22,804 nt of DNA from CAZQSL01 sp964595945 (GCA_964595945.1 CAZQSL010000052.1:1-22804); one strand, 5' to 3'. Shown: positions 1-7,354, counted from the first letter of the stretch. The notes: generated from the sequence alone by a model not told the origin. Numbers and translations: made by a program.

Positions 1-60
1 TTTTTGAAAAAATGGGGTCTCCAAACCTCTACCGAAAAACTTTATATGCTATACACCAGA

Positions 61-137
61 GAATACTCCAAACATAGGGAGTTTTTTGGAGAGGTGCGGA
101 GAACCTTTTTTGCAAAAAAGGTTCTCCGCGAGTATTC
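61..137. repeat. Long palindromic intergenic repeat
   Basis: Bases 96-129 form a perfect 34-bp palindrome. The arms run GCGGAGAACC then six T, and the centre is GC. It is enclosed by a second inverted pair (61-68 GAATACTC with 130-137 GAGTATTC). A smaller hairpin lies between, 66-72 CTCCAAA with 85-91 TTTGGAG. The T-run is at the loop end of the stem rather than after it, so this is not a normal terminator. The compact multi-hairpin form is that of a dispersed palindromic repeat. Copy number cannot be seen in one window. Confidence 0.6.
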
Positions 138-280
138 CGTGAATGGTTACGGGGGAAACAATGTATCGCAGGATTGCACCGGATTATTGGCCGTTATCAA
201 TGCGATAGCGAAGCAGAGCACATTACGGCGCGAATGACTTCCCGACTGTTGGATAACGACAGAATGTAACTTCAGATGCA

Positions 281-311
281 AAAAGGGCGCTCCGTGGTGG
301 GTGCGCCCTTT
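281..311 (-). terminator. Rho-independent terminator after tpiA
   Basis: Read on the minus strand, AAAGGGCGC (303-311) pairs with GCGCCCTTT (282-290) around a 12-base loop, and a T-run follows. It lies about 50 bases past the tpiA stop codon, where a terminator is expected. Confidence 0.8.
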
Positions 312-363
312 GGGGTTAGCGTTATTGTGACATTCGGGGAAGCCGGTTGCTGATTGGTGTTTA

Positions 364-1131
364 TTATAGTTCGATGTAGTTGGCGATACGTGAAAATTCA
401 TCGGCCTTGAGGCTTGCGCCGCCGACGAGTACGCCGTCGATGTTGGGTTTTGCCATGAGTTCGTCGATATTCTTCGCGTTGACGCTGCCGCCGTAGAGGA
501 TTCTGATCTTGTCGGCAAGTTCGGGCGAAAGGTCTTTTTTGAGCTGTTCGCGGATGAGTGCGCAGACTTCTTCGGCCTGTTCCGGAGTGGCGGTTTTGCC
601 TGTGCCGATGGCCCATACTGGTTCGTAGGCGATGACGATTTCGTCAAGTATTTTTACGTCTTTGGATGCTACGACGCTGCCGGCGACCTGAGAGGTTATG
701 ACTTCGACGGTGCGATCGGCTTCGCGTTCTTCGAGAGTTTCACCGACGCAGACAATGGGGATAATTGCGGCGTCGATGAGTGCGTTCATTTTGTCGTTAA
801 CGTTTTTGTCTGATTCGTGGAAGTAGGCGCGGCGTTCGGAGTGGCCGATGATGCAGTGGGAGCAGCCAGCTTCGGCGAGCATGGAAACGGAGATTTCGCC
901 CGTAAAAGCGCCTTTTGCTTCGTGGTAGACATCTTGTGCGGCGAGTTCTATGGCGGGCTGTTTCTTTTTGCCTTCGGCGGCCCAGTAGGAGAGGATGGTG
1001 AAAGGCAGTCCGAGGATGACCTGTCTTTTTGCGGCGTTTTCGGGGGTGATGGTGAAGTTGGCGAGATAGTTGTCGATGTGGGCGATGTCGCCGTTCATTT
1101 TCCAGTTGCCAGAGATAAATGGTTTGCGCAT
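364..1131 (-). CDS. tpiA: Triosephosphate isomerase
   Basis: This cytosolic glycolytic enzyme interconverts dihydroxyacetone phosphate and glyceraldehyde 3-phosphate. The 255-residue product has the usual family length. It shows the N-terminal NWKMN motif with the substrate-binding Asn9 and Lys11, the catalytic His97 in GHSERR, the catalytic Glu170 in AYEPVWAIGTGKTA, and the phosphate-binding YGGSVN and GVLVGGASL loops. The frame is open 22 codons further upstream, but the chosen ATG at 1131 has AGGGAG six bases before it and gives the normal N-terminus. The gene stands alone: no gapA or pgk lies beside it, although those are common partners in other genomes. It has its own promoter and terminator. 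Confidence 0.97.
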   Translation of the reverse strand: MRKPFISGNWKMNGDIAHIDNYLANFTITPENAAKRQVILGLPFTILSYWAAEGKKKQPAIELAAQDVYHEAKGAFTGEISVSMLAEAGCSHCIIGHSERRAYFHESDKNVNDKMNALIDAAIIPIVCVGETLEEREADRTVEVITSQVAGSVVASKDVKILDEIVIAYEPVWAIGTGKTATPEQAEEVCALIREQLKKDLSPELADKIRILYGGSVNAKNIDELMAKPNIDGVLVGGASLKADEFSRIANYIEL

Positions 1132-1215
1132 GTTTTGCTCCCTGAATCTATTTTTTTGACCCCGGTCCGGGGCGGAGGTGCCACGGCGGTGGATCATGGT
1201 TGCATACGGTAATAT

Positions 1216-1243
1216 ATTGTAGCATGCGGGAGTGAAATATCAA
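1216..1243 (-). promoter_or_regulatory. Sigma70-type promoter of tpiA
   Basis: On the minus strand TTGATA (1238-1243) and TACAAT (1216-1221) are 16 bases apart. This predicts a start near 1209 and a leader of about 78 bases before the tpiA ATG. The leader holds a short GC hairpin (CCCCGGACCGGGG). Confidence 0.6.
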
Positions 1244-1303
1244 TGTATCGGCAGAAGTTGTGAAATGTTTCACGACAAATGCGCCGTAAAGTGGAGGGGG
1301 GCG

Positions 1304-1840
1304 TCATGGTCGAGTCTGTTCAATGACATAGAGTTTGACGGCGGCAAAAAATTTGGAGATGTTGGTTTCAGCGAGGCGGGCGATGAAGCCTTCGAGGAAA
1401 GTGACGATGCCACGCACAATTGGATCAGGGACACCTGTGATGGACATGGGCCGGATATGGAGTATGCCGGTGATTTCCATGCGGCTGCCCGCTCCCCAGT
1501 CGCGTACGGTAGTGGTGCCTTCGCAGGTGACATATTCGGTGTAATGATCGGTGATGATGCGCCATGTGACGCTGAGGGTGCGGGGATCGCAGTGAAGAGT
1601 TTCGCGCCACGAGAGCATTTCCGGCCGGAAGAGTCCGCGGGCAATAGCGGGGATGGATGCGTTGCCGCGAAATTCGAGTAGATAGGTGAAAGTGCCGTCA
1701 GGGGCGGCGATGCGTTCGATGAGGCGGACGCTGGCGGTGTTGGGAGCGTATTTGCCGAGGGGTTCTGGATCAGCGGTGACTAGTCGAAACGCATCAGCTG
1801 CGTTGCAGGGAAATGTTTCGGTGATTTTGATGGTATGCAT
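1304..1840 (-). CDS. SRPBCC / START-like fold protein (DUF2505 or polyketide cyclase type)
   Basis: The 178-residue soluble product fits the SRPBCC (Bet v 1-like) fold. It starts with MHTIKITETFP and the N-terminal strand plus AADAFRLVTAD helix seen when these proteins begin. A central block of strands (FTYLLEFRG, SWRETLHCDP, LSVTWRIITDHYTEYVTCEGTTTV) follows, and a long C-terminal helix near residues 145-170 would close the cavity. Members bind hydrophobic ligands or act as cyclases or chaperones, and no catalytic residue points to one use. The start at 1840 has AAAGGGG nine bases upstream, and the longer open frame has no ribosome site. I assign the fold with fair confidence and the function not at all. 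Confidence 0.65.
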   Translation of the reverse strand: MHTIKITETFPCNAADAFRLVTADPEPLGKYAPNTASVRLIERIAAPDGTFTYLLEFRGNASIPAIARGLFRPEMLSWRETLHCDPRTLSVTWRIITDHYTEYVTCEGTTTVRDWGAGSRMEITGILHIRPMSITGVPDPIVRGIVTFLEGFIARLAETNISKFFAAVKLYVIEQTRP

Positions 1841-1880
1841 ATCATGCGACCCCTTTCGCAAAAGGAGACAAGGTGTTATC

Positions 1881-1909
1881 ATTGTACCATATACAGACGC
1901 GTCTGGCGG
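1881..1909 (-). promoter_or_regulatory. Extended -10 promoter with a 12-bp palindromic operator
   Basis: The minus strand carries TGG-TACAAT (-10 at 1881-1886) with no good -35 box. A perfect 12-bp palindrome, CAGACGCGTCTG (1894-1905), lies in the spacer and over the -35 position, where a repressor or activator would act. It precedes the SRPBCC gene with a leader of about 35 bases. Confidence 0.45.
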
Positions 1910-1958
1910 GATTGAAGCATTTTTCCGGCGAAGCGTGACAGATTTGGCAAAATTTATG

Positions 1959-1986
1959 TTGACACCTTGATTGGCGAAGGTATAAT
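1959..1986 (+). promoter_or_regulatory. Strong sigma70-type promoter facing the flagellin gene
   Basis: TTGACA (1959-1964) and TATAAT (1981-1986) both match consensus and are 16 bases apart. Transcription would start near 1993, with no gene for about 750 bases. It is divergent from the SRPBCC promoter at 1881-1909. Confidence 0.65.
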
Positions 1987-1992
1987 TACTGT

Positions 1993-2730
1993 ATCTATAT
2001 TATTATTAGAACGTCCGAGCGGTTTGGACGTGGTTTTCCTCTAAGGCACGCACACAATCGACAACACAGTACGGAATAGTTGCATTTGGTAATATTTCGC
2101 TTTGGCGTTATGTGGTCATTTCTTACATAAGACTCCTGCGCCAGGGCCGGTGCCGTGGTTTCATGCCATGCGAAATCTGCGGCGATATGCTGAATATTCA
2201 AGCGTCCTGTCAGGCAGACGCCGGACAGTGCGAGTGGCCCTTGACAACTGAATATACGTATGATCCTGCAATCTACTCCTTGATCTCAGATTGCCCAGTC
2301 GCAATCTGGGATTCAAACAGGTAAACGGTTTCATTCCCACGACTATCCATGTCACTAAATTCTGTGTGTCTGCCTGCGGAACTGGCCTGTCACGACCGCA
2401 CACTAACATCTTCAGCGCGAAAACAGGTGCTAAATAGAGAAAAAGACCAGTCACCGCTACGGCCCTCAGGCCGGGCGCATCAGGACTGCGCAATGACGCA
2501 GCCCGCTTTTTCACAACACACAAGGCGCCATTTCGCGCCGGTGGTGGCGCAAAGCCATATTCTCGCAAGGCAGACACAGCGTGGGATGAAACAAACAATA
2601 TGTTCGCACGGACCGAAAATCAACCCGGGGGAAAAGAGGGATTTTGGCTACCCGGCATTCACCTTGCGATCGCGGAGAGAGCAAAAGGAATAGCTCTCTT
2701 GATAGTTCTGGTGGCTCCAGATACTAGATA
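1993..2730 (+). other. Gene-free 740-bp stretch with several hairpins upstream of flagellin
   Basis: I see no convincing gene here. An early hairpin (ACGTCC/GGACGT, about 2010-2032) is followed by GGTTTT and could attenuate the transcript from the promoter at 1959-1986. A 10-bp stem at 2285-2294/2301-2310 has loop CCAGTC. Further on, CTGCG/CGCAG lies just before CCCGCTTTTT near 2510, and AGAGAGC/GCTCTCT pairs at 2676-2699 in front of the flagellin ribosome site. A 145-codon minus-strand frame (2161-2598) is open with a hydrophobic middle but has no clear gene signals. The whole may be a long leader, a non-coding RNA, or a relic of inserted DNA. Confidence 0.4.
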
Positions 2731-2750
2731 TGACCAAGGAGGAGAAAACC

Positions 2751-3611
2751 ATGTCACTTACCAGGATCAACACCAACGTAGAGGCGATGTTCACACGTAC
2801 CGCCCTTCAAAGAATTGAGACATCGATGAACCGTTCCATGACCAGGATATCCACGGGACTGAGACTCAACACCGCCGCCGACGACCCGTCGGCCATCGGC
2901 ATGTATAATACCTTCCGCGCCGAACTCAGCGGCACAAGAGTCGCAATTCAGAACTCCGAAGAGTCCATCTCCATGATGAACACGGCCAACACCTACATGA
3001 ACCTCATCATGGACAACCTGATTGCCTCACGGGACCTCGCCATCAGGGCAGCCAACGAAGCGACTCTCGACACCGCTACCCGCAGCGCCCTCAACAGCGA
3101 ATACCAGCAACTCAGGACCAATGTCCAGAGCATGACTTCTGTAGACTTCAATGGCGTAAACCTACTCGACGGCGCAGCACCGGCAGGTCTCGCCGCCGCG
3201 GCAGGTCTCAACGTCCAATGCGGCCCCGACTCGGGAGATACTCTCACTCTCCAACTCACAAACGGTTTGAACGGTACTCAAGTAGGCGGTCAAGCCTGGG
3301 CTCAGGCTACCATCAACGCAAACTCTACGGCAGCGCTGACAGCTATCACACAACTCGACGACATCATCGAAGCATGGTCGGGCGAGATAGCATCGCTGGG
3401 TGCTCAGATGAACCTCGTCCAATTCAAACTGGACGAACTACAGAGCCGCGAAGTAAACGTAAGCTCTGTTATATCTACGGTAGGTGACGCAGATCTAGCT
3501 GCAGAAATCTCCGAGTACACCCGGCTCCAAATTATGTCAAACGCCGCTGTAGCCATGATGGCTCAGGCCAATGTCCAGTCAGCCAATCTCATTCAGTCGC
3601 TACTGCAATGA
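2751..3611 (+). CDS. fliC: Flagellin (short, D0-D1 only)
   Basis: This is the structural subunit of the flagellar filament, exported through the flagellar type III system. The 286-residue product has the conserved N-terminal coiled domain (residues 1-140, with RISTGLRLNTAADDPSAIG) and the C-terminal domain (about 190-286, ending ANVQSANLIQSLLQ). Only about 45 variable residues lie between them, so outer domains D2-D3 are essentially missing. The ATG at 2751 has a textbook AAGGAGG six to eight bases before it, which rules out the slightly longer frame. Cys157 in NVQCGPDSG is unusual, since flagellins rarely contain cysteine. No flagellar chaperone, cap or sigma28 gene is in the window. The gene is monocistronic, with a strong terminator, and hag is an equally valid symbol. 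Confidence 0.95.
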   Translation: MSLTRINTNVEAMFTRTALQRIETSMNRSMTRISTGLRLNTAADDPSAIGMYNTFRAELSGTRVAIQNSEESISMMNTANTYMNLIMDNLIASRDLAIRAANEATLDTATRSALNSEYQQLRTNVQSMTSVDFNGVNLLDGAAPAGLAAAAGLNVQCGPDSGDTLTLQLTNGLNGTQVGGQAWAQATINANSTAALTAITQLDDIIEAWSGEIASLGAQMNLVQFKLDELQSREVNVSSVISTVGDADLAAEISEYTRLQIMSNAAVAMMAQANVQSANLIQSLLQ

Positions 3612-3680
3612 GACAAACCCGGCAGGACACGCCTCGCGCGGGTAACTACGCCAGGGTATTTCGTTTTTTATAACAAACTA

Positions 3681-3709
3681 AGCCCCGTCACTCGACGGGG
3701 CTTTTTTTT
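3681..3709 (+). terminator. Rho-independent terminator of the flagellin gene
   Basis: AGCCCCGTC (3681-3689) pairs perfectly with GACGGGGCT (3694-3702) around a four-base loop and is followed by a run of eight T. It lies 70 bases after the flagellin stop. Confidence 0.93.
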
Positions 3710-3820
3710 GTCAAAACCGCCACCCACTTAACAACACTCTTAAGTGACATCATCTATCATAAAAACTGAAAACGGGCGTACCCAATTGCACTTGAGAAAA
3801 AACAAATCATGGAGCCGCAC

Positions 3821-4522
3821 ATGAAAACCAACAAAATTATTGCCGTCACACTCCTTAGCACCGCAATCTTCAGCAATTTCACCACCCTTGTCCGCTGCGC
3901 CGATCACAAAATACTAATCGAAAAAGGCACGGTCGTACGACTCGAACTCGCCGAAGGCCTTACCTCGCAAGAAAGTAAAACCGGCGATACAGTACGATTC
4001 ACTGTCATCGAAGACGTCACAATCGACGGCAATACAGTTATCAGAGAAGGCAGCGAAGCACTCGGGCGAGTCTCAGAAGCGAAAGCAGCCAAAGGATGGG
4101 GCAAAAGCGGCAAACTCGACATCACCATAGAAACAGTCAAAGCCATCGACGGATCACGCATCCCTCTCACGGCTACTGTCGGAGACTCCGAATCCTGGGC
4201 CGGTGGCAAAACAATAGTCGGCGTTGCACTACTCGGCCTCGCATTCGGCGGCGGCATGAAAGGAAAAAAAGCGACTATACCCAAAGGTACCAAAATCGAC
4301 GTTTTCGTCGCTTACAACACAAAAGTCAATCCGGCTCCAGCCACTACAGACAACTCTTCCACCAATGATCCTCAATCAAAAACCTACTGCCTGAACGCTT
4401 GCGACGAACTCGAAAAAGACGAATTCAAAACATGTATGGACAACTGCAAGGCCTGCTACTGCGACACGTGCTCCGGCCTCGACGAAATCGACTTTGACCC
4501 ATGCATGCAGAAATGTTTCTAA
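3821..4522 (+). CDS. Secreted protein with duplicated cysteine-rich C-terminal hairpin
   Basis: I do not recognise a named family. Residues 1-27 form a signal peptide ending near VRCADHK. Residues 30-165 are strand-rich, with a pattern GTVVRLEL..GDTVRFTV..VIREGSEALGRV and SGKLDITIETVKAIDG, and end in ATIPKGTKIDVFV. This looks like a small beta-sandwich found in other secreted bacterial proteins. A hydrophobic glycine-rich patch (132-147) could be a loop or a membrane segment. After a linker rich in T, N and S the tail has nine cysteines in two similar units: C190-x3-C-x10-C-x3-C209 and C214-x2-C-x10-C-x3-C232. The start at 3821 has GGAG six bases upstream, while the in-frame ATG at 3809 has no good site. 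Confidence 0.75.
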   Translation: MKTNKIIAVTLLSTAIFSNFTTLVRCADHKILIEKGTVVRLELAEGLTSQESKTGDTVRFTVIEDVTIDGNTVIREGSEALGRVSEAKAAKGWGKSGKLDITIETVKAIDGSRIPLTATVGDSESWAGGKTIVGVALLGLAFGGGMKGKKATIPKGTKIDVFVAYNTKVNPAPATTDNSSTNDPQSKTYCLNACDELEKDEFKTCMDNCKACYCDTCSGLDEIDFDPCMQKCF

Positions 4523-4867
4523 TCTACAGGCATACTGAACTCTCTCACCGGAATGCCCCACCGCCACAAGCTTCAGAAAAATAGTTGAATAAACGAATCT
4601 CGAACATAGAAACAAGTGGCATTCTCGGTGCAAGTAGTTTTGATATGTGCGAATAATGATCGCACCCGCAAGATATAGTTCACACTTGTCATCGCATCCG
4701 AAGCCGGCAATATACACTTTCTAACGATTGACAGTTGAATCATCACGACATGCCAATGCGCGGATACGCTGCTCTCACTTTGCCAATCAACACTATGGGG
4801 AAGCAGTAGCGCACACCGCAGAGTGAGAGCATCGTACCCGCGCAAAACAACCGACTTGGGACCTCAC
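4523..4867 (+). other. Intergenic stretch with a hairpin before the HAD gene
   Basis: No gene is supported in these 345 bases. A perfect 9-bp inverted repeat, GCTCTCACT (4771-4779) and AGTGAGAGC (4822-4830), could form a stem-loop about 40 bases before the HAD start. A TTGACA at 4728-4733 has no -10 partner at the right distance. No T-run terminator is visible after the cysteine-rich gene. Confidence 0.4.
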
Positions 4868-5227
4868 ATGCCGAAACTCACCATCTGTGTAGACTTCGAC
4901 GGCACCATCGCCGAAAAAACAATAGACCTCGATACCTTCGGTCCAATCATTGAAGGCGCACGCGAGGCACTCAACGAACTCAAAGCCCTCGGATGCCGAA
5001 TAATCATCTACACATCACGGACACAGCGCATAGGCAATCTCGCAGCCATGCCCGAATTCCTCACATCACAAGGCATACCATTTGACGCCATCAATCCCAT
5101 ACACGATACGGAAGCCCCGTCGTCAAAACCCCTTGCTAATATTTACATCGACGATCGCGCCCTGCGGTTCGAGGGCAACTGGGCATTCACCCTTGCAAAC
5201 ACAAAAAACATCCTCGGAATAACATGA
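4868..5227 (+). CDS. Small HAD-superfamily phosphohydrolase
   Basis: The 119-residue product is a minimal haloacid dehalogenase-fold hydrolase, acting through an aspartyl-phosphate intermediate on an unknown phosphorylated substrate. Motif I is VDFDGTI (nucleophile Asp9, acid/base Asp11). Motif II is the serine in IIYTSR. Motif IV is IYIDDRAL near residue 100. A distinct motif III lysine may be the one in SSKPLAN. There is almost no cap domain, which is typical of the short HAD-III type proteins. The start at 4868 gives the normal N-terminus MPKLTICVDFDGT, although the ribosome site (GGGA) is weak. The gene stands alone between long gene-free stretches, so context gives no pathway. Confidence 0.85.
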   Translation: MPKLTICVDFDGTIAEKTIDLDTFGPIIEGAREALNELKALGCRIIIYTSRTQRIGNLAAMPEFLTSQGIPFDAINPIHDTEAPSSKPLANIYIDDRALRFEGNWAFTLANTKNILGIT

Positions 5228-5392
5228 CTTATATCAAAATGAAATTTCTGAAATAACTCCCCCTGTGTGTTTCCAGAAAACATTATATGCAGAAAGTGAA
5301 AACAAGAGTGACAAGGCGAGATGATATAACCCTTCGATTGGCAGACAACATTTGATGAGCAGCGAAAAGCGAATCTGTGACAGAAACACTGC

Positions 5393-5604
5393 ATGGTCGA
5401 TGAGATCGACGATTTCATCAATTGCGAGCTGATCGAGATGTAGCAGGACAATATGGATGTCCGTCGATCACGCCGATGGGGATGTTCAAGCTGTTGCACA
5501 TATTTATCTACAGACCGAGCGACATTCGGGTTGTCGAAGAATCACGAATAGTCTCCGAACGACTGATTTTCAATCTGTATTCATTCGCCAGATGTGCGGC
5601 CTGA
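5393..5604 (+). pseudogene. Possible broken transposase fragment (IS5/IS1182 type N-terminus)
   Basis: Two frames together resemble the N-terminal part of DDE transposases. The frame from 5393 reads IDDFINCELIEM and then stops at 5441. The next frame continues GQYGCPSITPMGMFKLLHI and SDIRVVEES. This recalls the family pattern of an FI-eLI segment, G-P-S-I-P, an FKLL-hydrophobic helix and an R--VEE segment. The frameshift, internal stop and loss of the catalytic DDE part make it a dead remnant if real. The similarity is from memory of the families and is short, so treat it as a lead. Confidence 0.35.
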
Positions 5605-5783
5605 TTATAGTCCTGATGCTGCTTGTTTACCATGCAGCATCGGCAAGCACGTCAAAAGTATGTCGTGACTGAAGGCGAGGAACACTATCAATGAAGGTCT
5701 CCTCCGGAATTCATTCCAGGGTCGGAATTTATCGATCATTGTTTGCATTTTTATCGGCAGAATGAAATGACGCCGACGAGATA

Positions 5784-6081
5784 CCCCGGACTGAAGTCCG
5801 GTGAGAGTTCATTGAACTCTAATGCTGCAATGGAATCCGGGGGCAAAACGGAGGCCTTCGGACAACTCGGAGTCATCAAATGCTACCAGCCGCGTCCAGC
5901 GCCAGCCATCGAGCAAAACCGTGAAACCAGTCGGAGAGGCGGATGCGGGAAAGCCGCAAGTCCGGTTCGATGAGAGGAGAGAGGAAATGGAGCCACAAAG
6001 CGGCGCATGCTCCGGCATGCGCAAGCGAAAGCCGCCGGATTTACGCCAACCGCTACCTACTGCCACCGCGCCACTACTCAC
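5784..6081 (+). mobile_element. Group II intron relic (domain V and probable domain VI), no reverse transcriptase
   Basis: Bases 5936-5968 can fold as a group II intron domain V: GAGGCGGA pairs with TCCGGTTC (one mismatch), then TGCGG with CCGCA around a GAAAG loop, with a two-base AG bulge on the 3' side. Canonical domain V begins GAGCCG, so the usual AGC triad reads AGG here. The bases that follow (GATGAGAGGAGAG) look like the start of domain VI, and CTACTCAC near 6074-6081 fits an intron 3' end. Upstream are tight hairpins (5786-5801 and 5804-5820) but no reverse transcriptase and too little sequence for a full domain I. It is most likely a decayed 3' fragment. Confidence 0.5.
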
Positions 6082-6160
6082 CCGAAGTAGTGAAGCGAAA
6101 ATGATCATTGTGGATTTCTTCTTTCGAGAAGCGACAGAAACAATGGGCCTTTTTGATGTT

Positions 6161-6187
6161 GGGCGGGGGCTCCACGCCCCACCGCCC
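6161..6187. repeat. GC-rich hairpin downstream of the LRR gene
   Basis: GGGCGG and its neighbours pair imperfectly with CCACCGCCC around CTCCACG. There is no T-run on the minus strand just after it, so its value as a terminator is doubtful. The reverse complement of 6162-6183 matches the hairpin at 7333-7354 in 18 of 22 positions. Confidence 0.4.
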
Positions 6188-6217
6188 TATGCTACTGCTA
6201 ACGCAGCTTGATATCAG

Positions 6218-7303
6218 TCATCGCACGATTTGCACACCCCGCAGAGAGATGGTGTCGAATACCGTGTAATCGGTGATGGGATTGGTCGAGATATTGATAA
6301 ATTCGAGTGATGGGAAATTGGTGTCAGATGACAGTACGACGGCGCCTTCGTCTGTGATGTCATTGTGGCAGAGGTTGAGACGGCGGAGATTCCACGCGAA
6401 CGAAGCGGTGGTGAGAGCCATAGCGCCGGGGTTGCCGACATTGTTGTGCCACAGGCCGAGGTCTTCTATGTTTTTTAGAGACGATGAGCGTGAGATGGCC
6501 TCGGCACCGTAGTCGCCGATGTAGTTGTAGTTGAGGTTGAGAAGCGTGAGGTTCTGCAGGAGCGGCGAAGACGCTATAGCGTTTGCGCCGGGGTCGGTGA
6601 TACGGTTGTAGTTGAGATCAAGAGCAACAAGTTTCCTGACGGCTGGCATTTTGACGAGAGCGGCCGCGCCTTCGTCGCCGATGTCGTTGAATCCGAGGTC
6701 GATCGTTTCGAGATTGTGGAGTGCGGGAGAGTCGAGGAGCGGAATGCCTTTGTCGCCGATGTTGTTAGTGTTGAGATCAAGTGATGTGAGAGTGCAGGAA
6801 TTGGAATTCAAGGCGTCGAGAACGGTTTTCAGGCCATCGGGGCCGAGTGAAAGGCCCTTGAGACCGAGGTGTTTAAGGGATGGGCATATGCCCGAGCCGA
6901 TGACGGCTGCAACGGTGGCGGGGTCGGCGCGGGTATATGCGATGTCGAGCCGGGCTATCTTCGATCTGAAAGGGGCTGACTGAAAGATGGCCGCGAGGCC
7001 CGGGCCTGAGGGGTTCCATGAGACATCAAGTGCGATCAGATGTGAAAGGTCTTCGCGGGTGAGGATCGCGGCAAGTGGAACTGCGTCCTGCGCGTTTGTT
7101 ACATGCAGCCATGTGACTGACGACAGATCGGTTGTCGCGATGGATTCCGCGGAAGTGGTTTTGAGGTCAATGGAACAATACGCGTGGTTTGCTATGGTTT
7201 TCGATTTGAGCGGCGCGGGACATGTAGCTGGCGAGGCCGCAACCACGGGCAGTGAAGTGAGTGATGTGAAAAGAGATAAAAATATGGCGGCTGATTTGCG
7301 CAT
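6218..7303 (-). CDS. Secreted leucine-rich repeat protein (ribonuclease-inhibitor type)
   Basis: The 361-residue product begins with a clear signal peptide (MRKSAAIFLSLFTSLTSLPVVAAS), so it is exported. From about residue 85 to 345 it has repeated LRR units of the pattern L-x-x-L-x-L-x-x-N-x-I-x-D-x-G-x-x-x-L, for example LDLNTNNIGDKG, IDLGFNDIGDEG, LDLNYNRITDPG and LNLNYNYIGDYG. These form a curved solenoid that binds proteins or other ligands. Two cysteine pairs lie near the start (CPAPL..YCSI) and in the middle. No enzyme domain or sorting signal is seen. It follows the two PilT genes on the same strand after 61 bases and could be co-transcribed. No Shine-Dalgarno site precedes the ATG at 7303, but the signal peptide supports that start. 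Confidence 0.85.
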   Translation of the reverse strand: MRKSAAIFLSLFTSLTSLPVVAASPATCPAPLKSKTIANHAYCSIDLKTTSAESIATTDLSSVTWLHVTNAQDAVPLAAILTREDLSHLIALDVSWNPSGPGLAAIFQSAPFRSKIARLDIAYTRADPATVAAVIGSGICPSLKHLGLKGLSLGPDGLKTVLDALNSNSCTLTSLDLNTNNIGDKGIPLLDSPALHNLETIDLGFNDIGDEGAAALVKMPAVRKLVALDLNYNRITDPGANAIASSPLLQNLTLLNLNYNYIGDYGAEAISRSSSLKNIEDLGLWHNNVGNPGAMALTTASFAWNLRRLNLCHNDITDEGAVVLSSDTNFPSLEFINISTNPITDYTVFDTISLRGVQIVR

Positions 7304-7332
7304 GGGGACATCCGGGGAAAGTCATGTTGCAT

Positions 7333-7354
7333 GGCGGGGCGTGGCAGCCCCGCC
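7333..7354. repeat. Perfect GC hairpin between pilT and the LRR gene
   Basis: GGCGGGGC (7333-7340) pairs perfectly with GCCCCGCC (7347-7354) around GTGGCA. No T-run follows on the minus strand, so it could tune the pilT-LRR transcript rather than end it. It resembles, in inverted orientation, the hairpin at 6161-6187. Confidence 0.55.

Noticed and set aside
4..237. 77-codon open frame at the left end
   Set aside because: It reads straight through the palindromic repeat, has no ribosome site and looks like chance coding.
817..1212. Plus-strand frame of 131 codons
   Set aside because: It lies antisense to tpiA, which has complete motifs and length, so it is a shadow frame.
2300..2730. c-di-GMP-I riboswitch in the flagellin leader
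   Set aside because: The conserved core of that class (GGACGCAAAGCC and the receptor segment) was not found.
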